61,168 nucleotides of DNA from Blastococcus sp. KM273128 (lineage in GTDB: Bacteria > Actinomycetota > Actinomycetes > Mycobacteriales > Geodermatophilaceae). A program made the translations under genes and the position numbers. The stretch covers positions 1-61,168 of the forward strand of contig NZ_SSXA01000015.1 of assembly GCF_021698975.1 (NCBI RefSeq), in the 5' to 3' direction. The notes below the pieces were generated by a model. The model did not search any database. It was not told the origin of the DNA and was given only the letters and a program-made list of their open reading frames with translations. Below are positions 44,340 through 52,651 of the stretch, piece after piece. Every line of letters starts with the position of its first letter. Positions within the stretch are counted from its first letter, which is position 1.

Positions 44340-45445
44340 GCTCCCTCACCGTGACCGGCCTGACGAAGGCCTTCGGCGCCACCCCGGTGCTCACCGGGGT
44401 GGACCTGCACGTGCCGGCCGGCGGGTTCACCGCGCTGCTCGGCCCGTCCGGCTGCGGCAAGACGACGCTGCTGCGCCTCGTCGCCGGGTTCGACGACCCC
44501 GACGGCGGCACCGTGGCCCTCGGCGACCGCGTCGTCGCGGGCGCCGGGCGGGGCGTGCCGGCCCGGCAGCGGGGGATCGGCTTCGTGCCGCAGGAGGGCG
44601 GGCTCTTCCCCCACCTCAGCGTCGCCGGCAACGTCGCCTTCGGCCTGCCCCGGCGCCGGCGCGGCGACCGGGGCCGGGTGGCGGACCTGCTGGCCCTGGT
44701 GGGCCTGGACGCCGGGCTGGCCGACCGGTCGCCGCACCAGCTCTCCGGCGGGCAGCAGCAGCGCGTCGCCCTCGCCCGGGCACTGGCTCCCGAGCCCGCG
44801 CTCGTCCTGCTCGACGAGCCGTTCTCCTCCCTGGACGCCGCGCTGCGCGAGGACACGCGGCGGGCGGTCGTCACCGCGCTCGCGGCCGCCGGCGCGACCG
44901 CCGTGCTGGTCACCCACGACCAGGCCGAGGCGCTGTCCACGGCCGACCAGGTGGCGGTCCTGCGCGGCGGCCGGCTGGTGCAGCTCACCGACCCGCGGAC
45001 GCTCTACCGGCGCCCGGCCGACCTCGACGTGGCCGCGTTCGTCGGCGAGTCGGTGGTCCTCGACGCCGAGATCCGGGACGGCAGCGCGCGCTGCGTCCTG
45101 GGCGACCTCCCGGTCGCCGGCGCGGTGGCCGACGGGCCGGCCCGCGTCCTGCTCCGCCCGGAGCAGCTCCGGCTGGGCCCGCCGCTGGGCACGGGGACCC
45201 GGGCGCGGGTGCACGCGGTGGACTTCTACGGGCACGACTCCCGCGTGTGGCTCACGCTGCCCGACGGGGGGACGGTGACCGCCCGCCTGGAGGGCGCGGA
45301 GCTGCCCGTGGCCGGGCAGGAGGTCGCGATCGAGGTGGCCGGCGCGGCGCTGGCCTACCCGGACCCCGCGCGTGCCGGCCGTGTCGTCGTCGCTGATCCG
45401 GCGATCCGAGGGACGCGCCGCGCCCCGGCCGCGCGTGCTGGTTAG
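44336..45445 (+). CDS. fbpC: Ferric ABC transporter ATP-binding protein
   Basis: A 369-residue ATPase. Walker A is GPSGCGKTT (about 33-41), the Q-loop is VPQEGGLFPHLSVAGNVAFGL (typical Fe3+/polyamine CUT1-like), the signature is LSGGQQQRVALARAL, Walker B is LVLLDEPFSSLD and the H-loop THDQAEAL. A C-terminal TOBE-like domain (about 260-350) follows. It completes the fbpABC operon. Its stop codon overlaps the second iron box. Confidence 0.92.
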   Translation: MSSLTVTGLTKAFGATPVLTGVDLHVPAGGFTALLGPSGCGKTTLLRLVAGFDDPDGGTVALGDRVVAGAGRGVPARQRGIGFVPQEGGLFPHLSVAGNVAFGLPRRRRGDRGRVADLLALVGLDAGLADRSPHQLSGGQQQRVALARALAPEPALVLLDEPFSSLDAALREDTRRAVVTALAAAGATAVLVTHDQAEALSTADQVAVLRGGRLVQLTDPRTLYRRPADLDVAAFVGESVVLDAEIRDGSARCVLGDLPVAGAVADGPARVLLRPEQLRLGPPLGTGTRARVHAVDFYGHDSRVWLTLPDGGTVTARLEGAELPVAGQEVAIEVAGAALAYPDPARAGRVVVADPAIRGTRRAPAARAG

Positions 45446-45460
45446 GAAAGCCTAAGCTAC
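45442..45460 (+). promoter_or_regulatory. Second iron box, before the aldolase-like operon
   Basis: TTAGGAAAGCCTAAGCTAC matches the IdeR/DtxR consensus at about 14 of 19 positions. It overlaps the last codons of fbpC and ends five bases before the ATG of the next operon, so repressor here would cover the promoter or ribosome entry of that operon. Confidence 0.65.
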
Positions 45461-45465
45461 CGCGC

Positions 45466-46269
45466 ATGGACCTGTTCCTCTTCACCGTCGACCCCCGCTT
45501 CGGGCACGACGTCGTGGCCGCCGGTGCGGCGGGGATCGTCGTCGACTGGGAGCGGCGCGGCAAGCTGCGTCGCCAGGCGGGGGAGGGCACCCAGGTCAAC
45601 GAGGACACCCCGGAGGACCTGTCGCGGATGCGGGCGGCGACCCCGGGCCGCGTGGTCTGCCGCATCAACGGGTTCGGTCCGTGGACCGCCGACGAGGTCG
45701 CCGACGCGGTCGCCCGCGGGGCCGACGAGCTGCTGCTGCCCATGGTGCGGGACGCGGAGGAGGTCGACCGGGCGCTCGAGCTCGTCGCCGGGCGGTGCGG
45801 CCTGGGGATCCTGGTCGAGACGCAGGACGCGGTCGACCGGATCGCGGAGCTCGCGCGCCGTCCCCTCTCGCGGATCTACGTCGGCCTCAACGACCTGCGC
45901 ATCGACCGCCGGTCCACCGCGTTGTTCGCCCCGCTGGTGGACGGCACGGTGGACGCGGTCCGGGCGCAGGTGACCGTGCCGTTCGGGGTGGGCGGCCTGA
46001 CGCTGCCGGGCGGTGGGTTCCCCGTGCCCGGTGACCTGCTGGCCGCGGAACTGGTCCGGATCGACGCGCAGTTCACGTTCCTGCGCCGCTCGTTCACCGC
46101 GGACATGGCCGGCCGCGACCCCTTCGTCGAGGTGCCGCGCCTGCTCGACGGCCTCGACCGGCTCCGCCGGGCCGGTGCCGAGCGCGCCGCCGCGTCCCGC
46201 CGGGCGTTCGTCGACGCCGTCGGGGCGGTGGCGCAGGAGGTCCCAGCGCGGGTCGCGCAACCGGCGTGA
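45466..46269 (+). CDS. HpcH/HpaI (CitE-like) aldolase-family protein
   Basis: A 267-residue TIM-barrel protein of the HpcH/HpaI aldolase/citrate lyase superfamily. The usual motifs are present: AAGAAGIVVDWERRGK at the first barrel strand, RINGFGPW (the Arg that binds the acid substrate, about 66), LVETQDAVDRI with the metal Glu, and YVGLNDLRID with the metal Asp. It should cleave or form a C-C bond with a pyruvate or acyl-CoA type acid; the exact substrate is unknown. It begins the iron-box-controlled, 4-bp-overlapping operon with the epimerase and glycosyltransferase. Confidence 0.82.
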   Translation: MDLFLFTVDPRFGHDVVAAGAAGIVVDWERRGKLRRQAGEGTQVNEDTPEDLSRMRAATPGRVVCRINGFGPWTADEVADAVARGADELLLPMVRDAEEVDRALELVAGRCGLGILVETQDAVDRIAELARRPLSRIYVGLNDLRIDRRSTALFAPLVDGTVDAVRAQVTVPFGVGGLTLPGGGFPVPGDLLAAELVRIDAQFTFLRRSFTADMAGRDPFVEVPRLLDGLDRLRRAGAERAAASRRAFVDAVGAVAQEVPARVAQPA

Positions 46270-47117
46270 GAGCGCTCGTGACCGGCGCCGGCGGGTTCGT
46301 CGGCCGGCACCTGGTGACGCGGCTGGAACGCGACGGCTGGCAGGTCACCGGGCTGACCCGCCGGGACGTCGACCTGGCCGACCCCGTCGCCGGCGCGGCC
46401 GCCGTGCGGGCCGCGGAGCCGGACGTCGTCTTCGCCCTCGCCGCCGGCCGCGCCAAGGCCACGCCGGAGGAGCGCGCCGCCACCACGGCGGTCAACACCA
46501 GCCCCTGGCTGGTCGACGCGCTGCCCGACCGGTGCCGGGCCGTCGTCCGGCTGGGCTCTTCCACCGAGTACGCCGCCGCCCCGCACCCGCTGGCCGAGGA
46601 CGCGGCGCTGGAGCCACGCGGCTTCTTCGGCGCCACCAAGGCCGCCGGCTCGCTGCTGCTGCAGGCGGCGGCGGCCGAACGCGGGGTCCGGGCGGCGGTG
46701 CTCCGCGCCTTCCAGGTGTACGGGCCCGGTGACCACCCCACCCGGCTGGTCCCCGTCGTGATGGCCGCCGCCCGCACCGGCGGCACGGTGCCGCTGCCGG
46801 CCCACGTCAGCCGGCGCGACTGGGTGTGGGTGGGGGACGTCGTCGAGGCCTGCGTCCGCGCAGCGGTGGCCGACGACCTGCCCCCCGGCGCCGTGCTGAA
46901 CATCGGGACGGGTGTCCAGACGGGCACCGCCGAGCTGGTGGCCCTCGCCGAGCGGGTGACCGGCCGCCCGATCGCGACCGCGCCGGGCGCCCACCCGGGG
47001 CGTGGCTGGGACACCGCCGACTGGGTGTGCGACCCCGCGCTGGCCCGGCGGCTGCTGGGCTGGACCCCCGAGGTCGACCTGGCCGACGGCCTGGCCCGGA
47101 CCTGGGCGGCGGCGTGA
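46266..47117 (+). CDS. NAD-dependent epimerase/dehydratase with F in place of catalytic Y
   Basis: A 283-residue extended short-chain dehydrogenase. The Rossmann motif is TGAGGFVGRHL (7-17); SSTEYAA supplies the serine side of the triad. The place of YxxxK reads FFGATKAAG: the lysine is present but the tyrosine is Phe (codon TTC at about 46624-46629). C-terminal motifs (DWVWVGDVVEACVRA, LNIGTG) are those of sugar-nucleotide enzymes. The Phe suggests altered or lost redox chemistry, or that this is a binding protein. GTGA overlaps couple it to the genes on both sides. Confidence 0.8.
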   Translation: MRALVTGAGGFVGRHLVTRLERDGWQVTGLTRRDVDLADPVAGAAAVRAAEPDVVFALAAGRAKATPEERAATTAVNTSPWLVDALPDRCRAVVRLGSSTEYAAAPHPLAEDAALEPRGFFGATKAAGSLLLQAAAAERGVRAAVLRAFQVYGPGDHPTRLVPVVMAAARTGGTVPLPAHVSRRDWVWVGDVVEACVRAAVADDLPPGAVLNIGTGVQTGTAELVALAERVTGRPIATAPGAHPGRGWDTADWVCDPALARRLLGWTPEVDLADGLARTWAAA

Positions 47118-47815
47118 CCGACGGCGGGGGAGCCGGTCCCCGCGTGGCCGTGGTCGTCCCGGTGCACGGCAACGAGGCGACCCTCGCGGAGCTCGCGGAC
47201 CGGCTCGCGGTCGCGCTCGCCGGCCGGCCGTGGCGGCTGCGGCTGGTCGTCGACGCCTCGCCCGACGACAGCGCCGCCGTGGCGTGCGCACTCGCCGCGC
47301 GGGACGCCCGGATCGCGGTCACCGAGCTGGCGGTGAACGTCGGGCAGCACGCGGCGCTGGCGCGGGGGCTCGACGAGGAGGCGGCCGCCGACGTCTGGGT
47401 CTGCCTGGACGCCGACCTCCAGGACCCGCCGGAGGCGGTGCCGCTGCTGCTCGACCGGCTGGCCGCCGGGGACGTGGCGGCGGTCTTCGCCGGGCGGCGT
47501 GGCCGCTACGAGTCGCCGCTGCGGCGGCTCACCGGCACCCTGCACCGGCGCGTGGCGGGGCGGCTGACCGGCCTGCCGCCGGACGCCGGCGCCTTCCTCG
47601 CCATGGGCCCGGCCGTGCGGGCCGCCGTCGTCCCGGCCGTCCGGGAGCAGGGGGCGCCGAGCGTGGTGCTCGCCGTCGGCCGTTCGGGCCGGCCGGTCGC
47701 GAGCGTGCCGGTCGTCCGGGACCGGAGACCGGTGGGCCGGTCGGCGTGGACCGCCCGGGCCCGGGTGCGGCAGTCGCTCGGGTCGCTGGCCTGGGCGGCG
47801 CGGGCCCGCCGCTGA
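47114..47815 (+). CDS. Family 2 glycosyltransferase
   Basis: A 233-residue GT-A protein. The N-terminal nucleotide-sugar segment (RVAVVVPVHGNEATLAELADRL) and the DxD region VWVCLDADLQDPPEAVPLLLDRL are present, as are the later GRRGRYESPLRRLTG and PPDAGAFLAMGP segments. It lacks the C-terminal membrane helices of dolichol-phosphate/GtrB-type enzymes, so it may be soluble. It overlaps the epimerase by 4 bp. The product of this trio is not deducible. Confidence 0.84.
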   Translation: MTDGGGAGPRVAVVVPVHGNEATLAELADRLAVALAGRPWRLRLVVDASPDDSAAVACALAARDARIAVTELAVNVGQHAALARGLDEEAAADVWVCLDADLQDPPEAVPLLLDRLAAGDVAAVFAGRRGRYESPLRRLTGTLHRRVAGRLTGLPPDAGAFLAMGPAVRAAVVPAVREQGAPSVVLAVGRSGRPVASVPVVRDRRPVGRSAWTARARVRQSLGSLAWAARARR

Positions 47816-47825
47816 CGGCGGGCGG

Positions 47826-49271
47826 TCAGCGGGTCCAGAGCTGCAGGACCAGGTGGGTCCTGCTCGCCGGGAAGTCGTGCTGCTCGACCATCTGCAGGCC
47901 CGCCGTCCGCAGGATCTCGTCGTCGTCGGTGGGCTCGGGCTCGCCGTCGATGAGGCGGCGCACCACCCACACCCGGTCCGCACCCGGTGGCGCGTCGTCC
48001 GGGGGCAGGACGACGTCCGGGCGCAGCCGGGGGGCCAGGTCGCGGACGTAGTGGTCCAGGCCGGTGGCCGACCGCTGGTCGGCGGCGACGACGGGCTGGC
48101 CGGGCTCGTGGACCCCGGCCAGCACCGCGACCAGGTCGTCGGCCCGCTCCCGCGGACCCCGGTCGGCCAGCGGGGCGGAGGCCAGCAGCGCGCAGGCCAG
48201 CAGGAGGGCGCCCACCGGCGCCCGGGCCGGCCGCGGCAGCGACATCGCGCCGGCCGCCGCGAGCACGCCGAGGCCGAGCAGCCCGGCCAGCAGGTAGCGG
48301 GGGTGGTAGACCGGCCGCACCAGCTCCGCGACCAGCAGCAGGGCCAGCGGCACCAGCAGCCAGCAGGTGCCGACCACCCGCGCGCCGGTGGACCGGACGG
48401 CGCCGACCACGGCCAGCCCCACCGCCAGGTACAGCAGCGGGTTGCTGCCGCCGGCCCACGCCTCGGCGGCCCGCACGACGAACTCCCCGTCGGAGTCGGT
48501 CAGGTGCTCGGCGTTGCGCGCGCCGGTGCCGTTGAGCACGGCCAGAGCCACGAACCCCACCGCGGGCAGCGCGCCCAGCGCGCCGGTGAGCACGACCGGC
48601 AGCGCACGCCGGCGGCGCAGGACCACGGCGGCGGTGACGAACGCGGCCAGCACGGTCACCGCGTACCAGTGGGCCAGGCCCATCCCGGCGCCGGCCAGGC
48701 CGAACAGCAGCAGCCCGCGCGGCGGCTCCTGCAGCCAGCGCACCAACCCCAGCACCGCGCCGCCGGTGGCCAGCACCGCCAGCCCGTAGCTGCGCGCCTC
48801 CACCGAGTGCTCGAGCAGCAGCGGGCTGGCGGCCAGCACCAGGCCCGCCAGCACCCCGGTGGCCCGATCCGCCAGCCGGGTCAGCGCACGGGTGATCAGC
48901 GCGAGGCCCCCGGCCGTCGCCAGCAGGGACAGCACGCGCAGCGAGGTGTCGCCGCCCAGCCCGGGCACCGACGTCCAGAGGTGCGTGACCAGGTAGTAAG
49001 GGGCGTTGTAGGACGGCGGCACCCCGGCCAGGTAGCTGGTCGTCCCCTCGCCGGTGGCGATGGCGGTGACGATGTCGCCCAGCGGCAGGCGGGAGACCTC
49101 TGCCGTGAACAGCTCGTCGAACCACAGGCCGTGGCCGGGGAGCAGCAGCCGGCCCCCGAGGAGGGCCACGAGGACGGCGGGCAGCAGCTCCACCGGCGAC
49201 CAGCGCTGCGGCCCGGCATCCCGGACGCCGGCAGCGGTGGTCGGGGAGGGGCGCTCCGTCACCGTCGGCAC
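47826..49271 (-). CDS. GT39-like membrane glycosyltransferase
   Basis: A 481-residue polytopic protein. The first loop carries GLWFDELFTAEVSR, with the conserved Asp-Glu pair of GT39/PMT and ArnT-type enzymes. The second-loop motif LLEHSVEARSYGLAVLATGGA (Glu-Ala-Arg-Ser-Tyr) is also typical. About 10-11 helices follow, and the C-terminal 120 residues are extracytoplasmic. It probably moves a sugar from a polyprenyl-phosphate donor onto a protein, lipid or polysaccharide. GTG start at 49271. It converges with the GT2 operon ten bases away. Confidence 0.82.
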   Translation of the reverse strand: MPTVTERPSPTTAAGVRDAGPQRWSPVELLPAVLVALLGGRLLLPGHGLWFDELFTAEVSRLPLGDIVTAIATGEGTTSYLAGVPPSYNAPYYLVTHLWTSVPGLGGDTSLRVLSLLATAGGLALITRALTRLADRATGVLAGLVLAASPLLLEHSVEARSYGLAVLATGGAVLGLVRWLQEPPRGLLLFGLAGAGMGLAHWYAVTVLAAFVTAAVVLRRRRALPVVLTGALGALPAVGFVALAVLNGTGARNAEHLTDSDGEFVVRAAEAWAGGSNPLLYLAVGLAVVGAVRSTGARVVGTCWLLVPLALLLVAELVRPVYHPRYLLAGLLGLGVLAAAGAMSLPRPARAPVGALLLACALLASAPLADRGPRERADDLVAVLAGVHEPGQPVVAADQRSATGLDHYVRDLAPRLRPDVVLPPDDAPPGADRVWVVRRLIDGEPEPTDDDEILRTAGLQMVEQHDFPASRTHLVLQLWTR

Positions 49272-49336
49272 CCCAGCAGGTTAGGCGACCCTGACCGGAC
49301 CGCCGTCCACGGCACCGCGGGCTGCGGTCCGGCCGG

Positions 49337-49795
49337 TCAGGCGGGTTCCCGCCGCATGGGCACGTGCGGGATGCCGTCCTCGAGGTAACCCGGCCCGCTC
49401 CGGCGGAAGCCGAACCGGCCGTACCACTCCTCGAGGTGGGCCTGCGCGCCCATCGTCAGCGGCCCGTCGCCGTAGCTCGCCAGCGCGGCCTCGATGAGCC
49501 GGCCGGCCAGCCCGCGCCCGCGCGCCGCCGCGGCGGTGGCGACCCGGCCGACGGCCCGCGTCCCGCCGTCGTCGAGCACACGGATGGTGGCCAGCACCGC
49601 GCCGTCCTCCTCGATCCAGAGGTGCTCGGTGGTGGGCTCGGTGTCCCGGCCGTCCAGCTCCGGGTACGGGCACTCCTGCTCGACCACGAAGACGTCGACG
49701 CGCAGCCGGCACAGCGCGTAGACCTCGAAGGGCGTCAGGTCGGCGAACCGGGCGCGGCGCAGCAGGGGCTCGGGGGCGGTCCCGGCGGAGGTCAT
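49337..49795 (-). CDS. ElaA-like GNAT N-acetyltransferase
   Basis: A 152-residue GNAT protein. The N-terminal FEVYALCRLRVDVFVVEQECPYPELDGRDTEPTTEHLW block is the ElaA-type signature, and the acetyl-CoA loop RVATAAAARGRGLAGRLIEAAL follows. The end (AQAHLEEWYGRFGFRRSGPGYLEDGIPHVPM) agrees with the family. The substrate is unknown. The ATG at 49795 opens the domain directly; the longer frame upstream runs through unrelated sequence. Confidence 0.88.
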   Translation of the reverse strand: MTSAGTAPEPLLRRARFADLTPFEVYALCRLRVDVFVVEQECPYPELDGRDTEPTTEHLWIEEDGAVLATIRVLDDGGTRAVGRVATAAAARGRGLAGRLIEAALASYGDGPLTMGAQAHLEEWYGRFGFRRSGPGYLEDGIPHVPMRREPA

Positions 49796-49900
49796 GCAGC
49801 AGTTGTAGCCGGGGCACCCGGCCGCCCGAGCGCCCGGGGTGGTCGGCGAAAACTCCGCGGTGCCCGGGAGTGGGCCACCGACGCGGGGTAGGGGCACGGC

Positions 49901-50140
49901 ATGTCGATGATGGACCCCCTGGACCCCTTCTCCGGCCGCGAGGCCGATGACGGCATCCCCGCAGCCGACCCGGGCGCCGGTGCGCCGCCGACCGCCGACG
50001 GGTTCGGCATCGGCGGCGAGGAGCCCGACCGCGCGCCGGAGACCGATCGCGCCGGGGCGGGCGGGAGCGCCGACCAGGCCGAGGACCCGCCCTTCCGCAC
50101 GCCCGATCCGCACGACGTCGGACCGGCCTCGGAGAGCTGA
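49901..50140 (+). CDS. Small acidic hypothetical protein
   Basis: A 79-residue, very acidic, Pro/Gly/Ala-rich protein (MSMMDPLDPFSGREADDG...), probably disordered. No family recognised. I keep it because a single ATG-initiated frame with regular actinobacterial codon use fills the gap between two leftward genes and stops 14 bases before the next gene. It could still be a chance frame. Confidence 0.45.
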   Translation: MSMMDPLDPFSGREADDGIPAADPGAGAPPTADGFGIGGEEPDRAPETDRAGAGGSADQAEDPPFRTPDPHDVGPASES

Positions 50141-50154
50141 CCCCCGCCGGGCCG

Positions 50155-50736
50155 TCAGCCGCCCAGCGCGGCGACGGCCCGGTCCACCAGCTGGAAGTGG
50201 CCCACCGCCCAGAAGGCGGCCCCCGCCAGGACGAGCCCGCCCACGGTCACCGCGACCGAGCTGACCGGGTGCTGGCGGGCGTGCTGCCACGCCTCCTGCG
50301 CCTTGCGCTTGAAGGTGGTGAAGAAGCGGCGCGCCCAGGCGAACTCGGTCGACCACACCCACAGGCCGGCGAGGACCGGCGGGATCGTCAGCGGCCCGGG
50401 CAGCACCGTCAGGGCGAGGCCGAGGAGCACCAGCAGCAGCCCGGCGGTGAACACCGCGACGCGGTAGGCGATCGCGACGCTGGGGTTGCCGTGCACCCGC
50501 GCGCGGAAGGAGCCGGGTTCGATCTCGCGCGGGCGGCCCAGCCCGTCGGTGCAGTGCGCGCACCGGGTGCTGCCCGCGCCGGCGGGCGGCTCGGCCGCCC
50601 GGTTGCCGGTGAACCGGTGGTCGGCGGTGCGGGTGGACGGCACGGGGGCTCCCACGGAGTGCTCCTCGGAGGCGGCGAGGAGCGGCTCCTCGGCGGACGG
50701 GCGTCGTGCGGGGGTACCCGCCCGCCGGCCGGTCAT
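50155..50736 (-). CDS. PGPGW-family membrane protein, long form
   Basis: A 193-residue protein. Residues 85-165 carry two helices around VLPGPLTIPPVLAGLWVWSTEFAWARRFF, clearly related to the PGPGW protein at 17818, and a third helix near the end. The N-terminus is unusual: a 70-residue disordered segment with a single CAHC motif (TRCAHCTDG) that could bind metal. The ATG at 50736 is the best of several possible starts; a later start near VHGNPSVAIAYRV would give the short form common in the family. Confidence 0.75.
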   Translation of the reverse strand: MTGRRAGTPARRPSAEEPLLAASEEHSVGAPVPSTRTADHRFTGNRAAEPPAGAGSTRCAHCTDGLGRPREIEPGSFRARVHGNPSVAIAYRVAVFTAGLLLVLLGLALTVLPGPLTIPPVLAGLWVWSTEFAWARRFFTTFKRKAQEAWQHARQHPVSSVAVTVGGLVLAGAAFWAVGHFQLVDRAVAALGG

Positions 50737-50803
50737 GCCGATGGTGTGCAACCCGGTTGCGTCGTTCCCACCCTGGGCAGGCCCCTCCCGGGCGGTATGT
50801 GCA

Positions 50804-51082
50804 CTAAAGGCCCTGAGGGGCGTAGCGGGCGGCGGACCGGGCGCGCGTCTTGGCGGCCTCGACCTCCCGGTCCTTGGGCGGCGCGGCGGTGACCAGGGCG
50901 TCGAGCAGGCGGGCGGAGGCGGCGGCCACCTCGGCGACGGCCTGCTCGAAGACCTCGGCATTCGCCCGGGACGGCCTGGTCGTGCCGCTGATCTTGCGCA
51001 CGTACTGCAGGGCCGCGGCGTGGATCTCCTCGTCGGCCGCCGGGGGTGCGAAGTTGGCCAGCGGGCGGATGTTCCGGCACAT
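50804..51082 (-). CDS. DUF2277 domain protein
   Basis: A 92-residue protein opening MCRNIRPLANFAPPAADEEI, with the later motif ALQYVRKISGTTRPSRANAEVFEQAVAEVAAAS that defines DUF2277. Family members are about 85-95 residues and abundant in actinobacteria, with no known role. The start is fixed by the conserved MCRNI. Confidence 0.88.
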   Translation of the reverse strand: MCRNIRPLANFAPPAADEEIHAAALQYVRKISGTTRPSRANAEVFEQAVAEVAAASARLLDALVTAAPPKDREVEAAKTRARSAARYAPQGL

Positions 51083-51159
51083 GCCGGGCAGCGTAGGGGT
51101 GGAGCCGCCCGGCGGGGCGGGCGCGGAGCACGGTCGGTGAGACGGAGGAGGACGGCGCG

Positions 51160-51561
51160 ATGGCGGTGCTGCTGGTGGACGTGGCGAACGTGGTCGGCGC
51201 CCGCCCCGACGGCTGGTGGCGGGACCGGGCCGGGGCGGCCACCCGCCTGCTGGACCGGCTGGCCGGCCTCGCCGGAACCACGGTGCCCGGCCCCGACGGC
51301 GGGGAGCTACCCGGGACCAGGGTCGTCGCCGTCGTCGAGGGCCGCGCGCGGGACGTGCCGGCGCCCGAGGGCGTGGACGTGGTGCGCGCCCCGGGAAGCG
51401 GGGACGACGCCCTCGCCGCGACGGCCGCCGAGCACGCGCGCGCCGGCGAGGAGGTGCTCGTCGTGACCGCCGACCGCGGGCTCCGCGCCCGGCTGCCCGG
51501 CGGCGTGGCCGTGACCGGGCCGGGTTGGCTGCTCGCCGAGCTGGACCGGCGCACCGCATGA
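51160..51561 (+). CDS. PIN/NYN-like putative ribonuclease
   Basis: A 133-residue protein. The N-terminus VLLVDVANVVGARPDGWW places an Asp and Asn at the end of the first strand as in PIN and NYN nucleases. A second acidic set comes from PGSGDDALAATAAEHA and VTADRGLRARLPG. Together these make a plausible metal-binding active site. Some databases label such proteins NTP pyrophosphohydrolase without evidence. No toxin or antitoxin partner adjoins it. ATG at 51160. Confidence 0.7.
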   Translation: MAVLLVDVANVVGARPDGWWRDRAGAATRLLDRLAGLAGTTVPGPDGGELPGTRVVAVVEGRARDVPAPEGVDVVRAPGSGDDALAATAAEHARAGEEVLVVTADRGLRARLPGGVAVTGPGWLLAELDRRTA

Positions 51562-51640
51562 CCACGTGGCCGGTCGGGTAGCCGGTTGCGGACAACCGGT
51601 GTCCTCGGGCACCGGCCGCCGCCGCAGCGAGGAGCACCCC

Positions 51641-52540
51641 GTGCCGATCCCCGACCCCAGCGGGTCACCCCTCACCGTGCTGATCACCGGCGCGTCCAGC
51701 GGCATCGGCCGGGCGACGGCGCTGCGGCTGGCCGGCCGCGGCGCGCGCCTGGTCCTGGTCGCGCGCGGCCGGTCGGCGCTGGAGGAGACCGCCGAGGAGC
51801 TGCGCGCCGCCGGTGCCGCCGCCGTGACGGTGTGCCCGGCCGACGTGCTCGACGAGCAGGGGATCGCCGCGGTCGTCGACGCCGCGGTCCGCGAGCACGG
51901 CCGCCTCGACGTCGTCGTGCACTCCGCCCAGGTCATGGCCTACGGCCGCATCGAGGACGTGCCCAAGGAGGTCTACGAGCGCGTCGTCGACACCTCCCTG
52001 CACGGCACCGCCACCCTGGCCCGGCACGTGCTCCCGGTCTTCCGCCGCCAGCGCGCCGGGCACCTGGTGATCGTCAACTCGCTGCTGGGCACCGTGACCA
52101 CGCCCGTGCTGGGCAGCTACGCCGTCGCCAAGTGGGGGCAGCTGGCGCTCGCCCGGGTGCTGCAGCAGGAGACCCGGGACGAGCCGGGCATCTCGGTCTC
52201 GGTGGTGCACCCCGGCGGCGTGAACACGCCGATCTACTACCAGGGCGCCTCGTACGCCGGCTCGACCGGCCGCCCGCCCCCGCCGGTGTACTCCGCGGCC
52301 CGGGTGGCCCGCCGGGTGCTCGCCACGGTGGACCGCCCGCGGCGGGCCGTGCAGGCCGGCGCGTTCAACCACGTGGTCACCGCGGGGTTCCGGCTGCTGC
52401 CCGGGCTGTACGACCGCCTCGTCGAGCCGCTGCTGCGCACCTTCGCCCTGGCCGGGGACGACGCGCCGCCCACCGAGGGCAACGTGTTCCGGTCGCGGCC
52501 CGAGGGCAACGCCGTCGAGGGGCGCTGGCGCAGCATCTGA
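51641..52540 (+). CDS. Short-chain dehydrogenase/reductase
   Basis: A 299-residue classical SDR. The cofactor motif TGASSGIGR (about 15-23), the NAxG-equivalent HSAQ, catalytic Ser in NSLLG and the YAVAKWG tyrosine-lysine pair are all visible. The C-terminal extension (residues 210-299) includes a Pro-rich segment and FRLLPGLYDRLVEPLL, possibly membrane-associated, as in SDRs of lipid metabolism. GTG at 51641 preceded by GAGGAGC. The substrate is unknown. Confidence 0.87.
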   Translation: MPIPDPSGSPLTVLITGASSGIGRATALRLAGRGARLVLVARGRSALEETAEELRAAGAAAVTVCPADVLDEQGIAAVVDAAVREHGRLDVVVHSAQVMAYGRIEDVPKEVYERVVDTSLHGTATLARHVLPVFRRQRAGHLVIVNSLLGTVTTPVLGSYAVAKWGQLALARVLQQETRDEPGISVSVVHPGGVNTPIYYQGASYAGSTGRPPPPVYSAARVARRVLATVDRPRRAVQAGAFNHVVTAGFRLLPGLYDRLVEPLLRTFALAGDDAPPTEGNVFRSRPEGNAVEGRWRSI

Positions 52541-52551
52541 GGCGGGCGCGT

Positions 52552-52596
52552 GAACAGCCTGTTCCGTCCCGTCGCAGGGCATTGCCCCGGCGACGG
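52552..52596. promoter_or_regulatory. Palindrome and hairpin between SDR and ethanolamine genes
   Basis: GAACAG-C-CTGTTC (52552-52564) is a perfect dyad, and CCGTCGC (52569-52575) pairs with GCGACGG (52590-52596). One may be an operator for the ethanolamine genes and the other the SDR terminator. The dyad resembles a LexA box but has a 5-bp rather than 4-bp spacer, and no B12-riboswitch core is present. Confidence 0.35.
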
Positions 52597-52651
52597 CGCA
52601 GGGCCAGGCTTACCCCACCCGACCTGCGGGGGCTCACCCGGAGGCCGGCCC

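Noticed and set aside
52552..52564. LexA/SOS box
   Set aside because: The spacer is 5 bp between GAAC and GTTC instead of 4 and the flanks do not fit; the neighbouring genes are metabolic.
52541..52651. B12 riboswitch before the ethanolamine genes
   Set aside because: Only 111 bp are available and no B12-box core is present; only a small hairpin and a dyad are seen.
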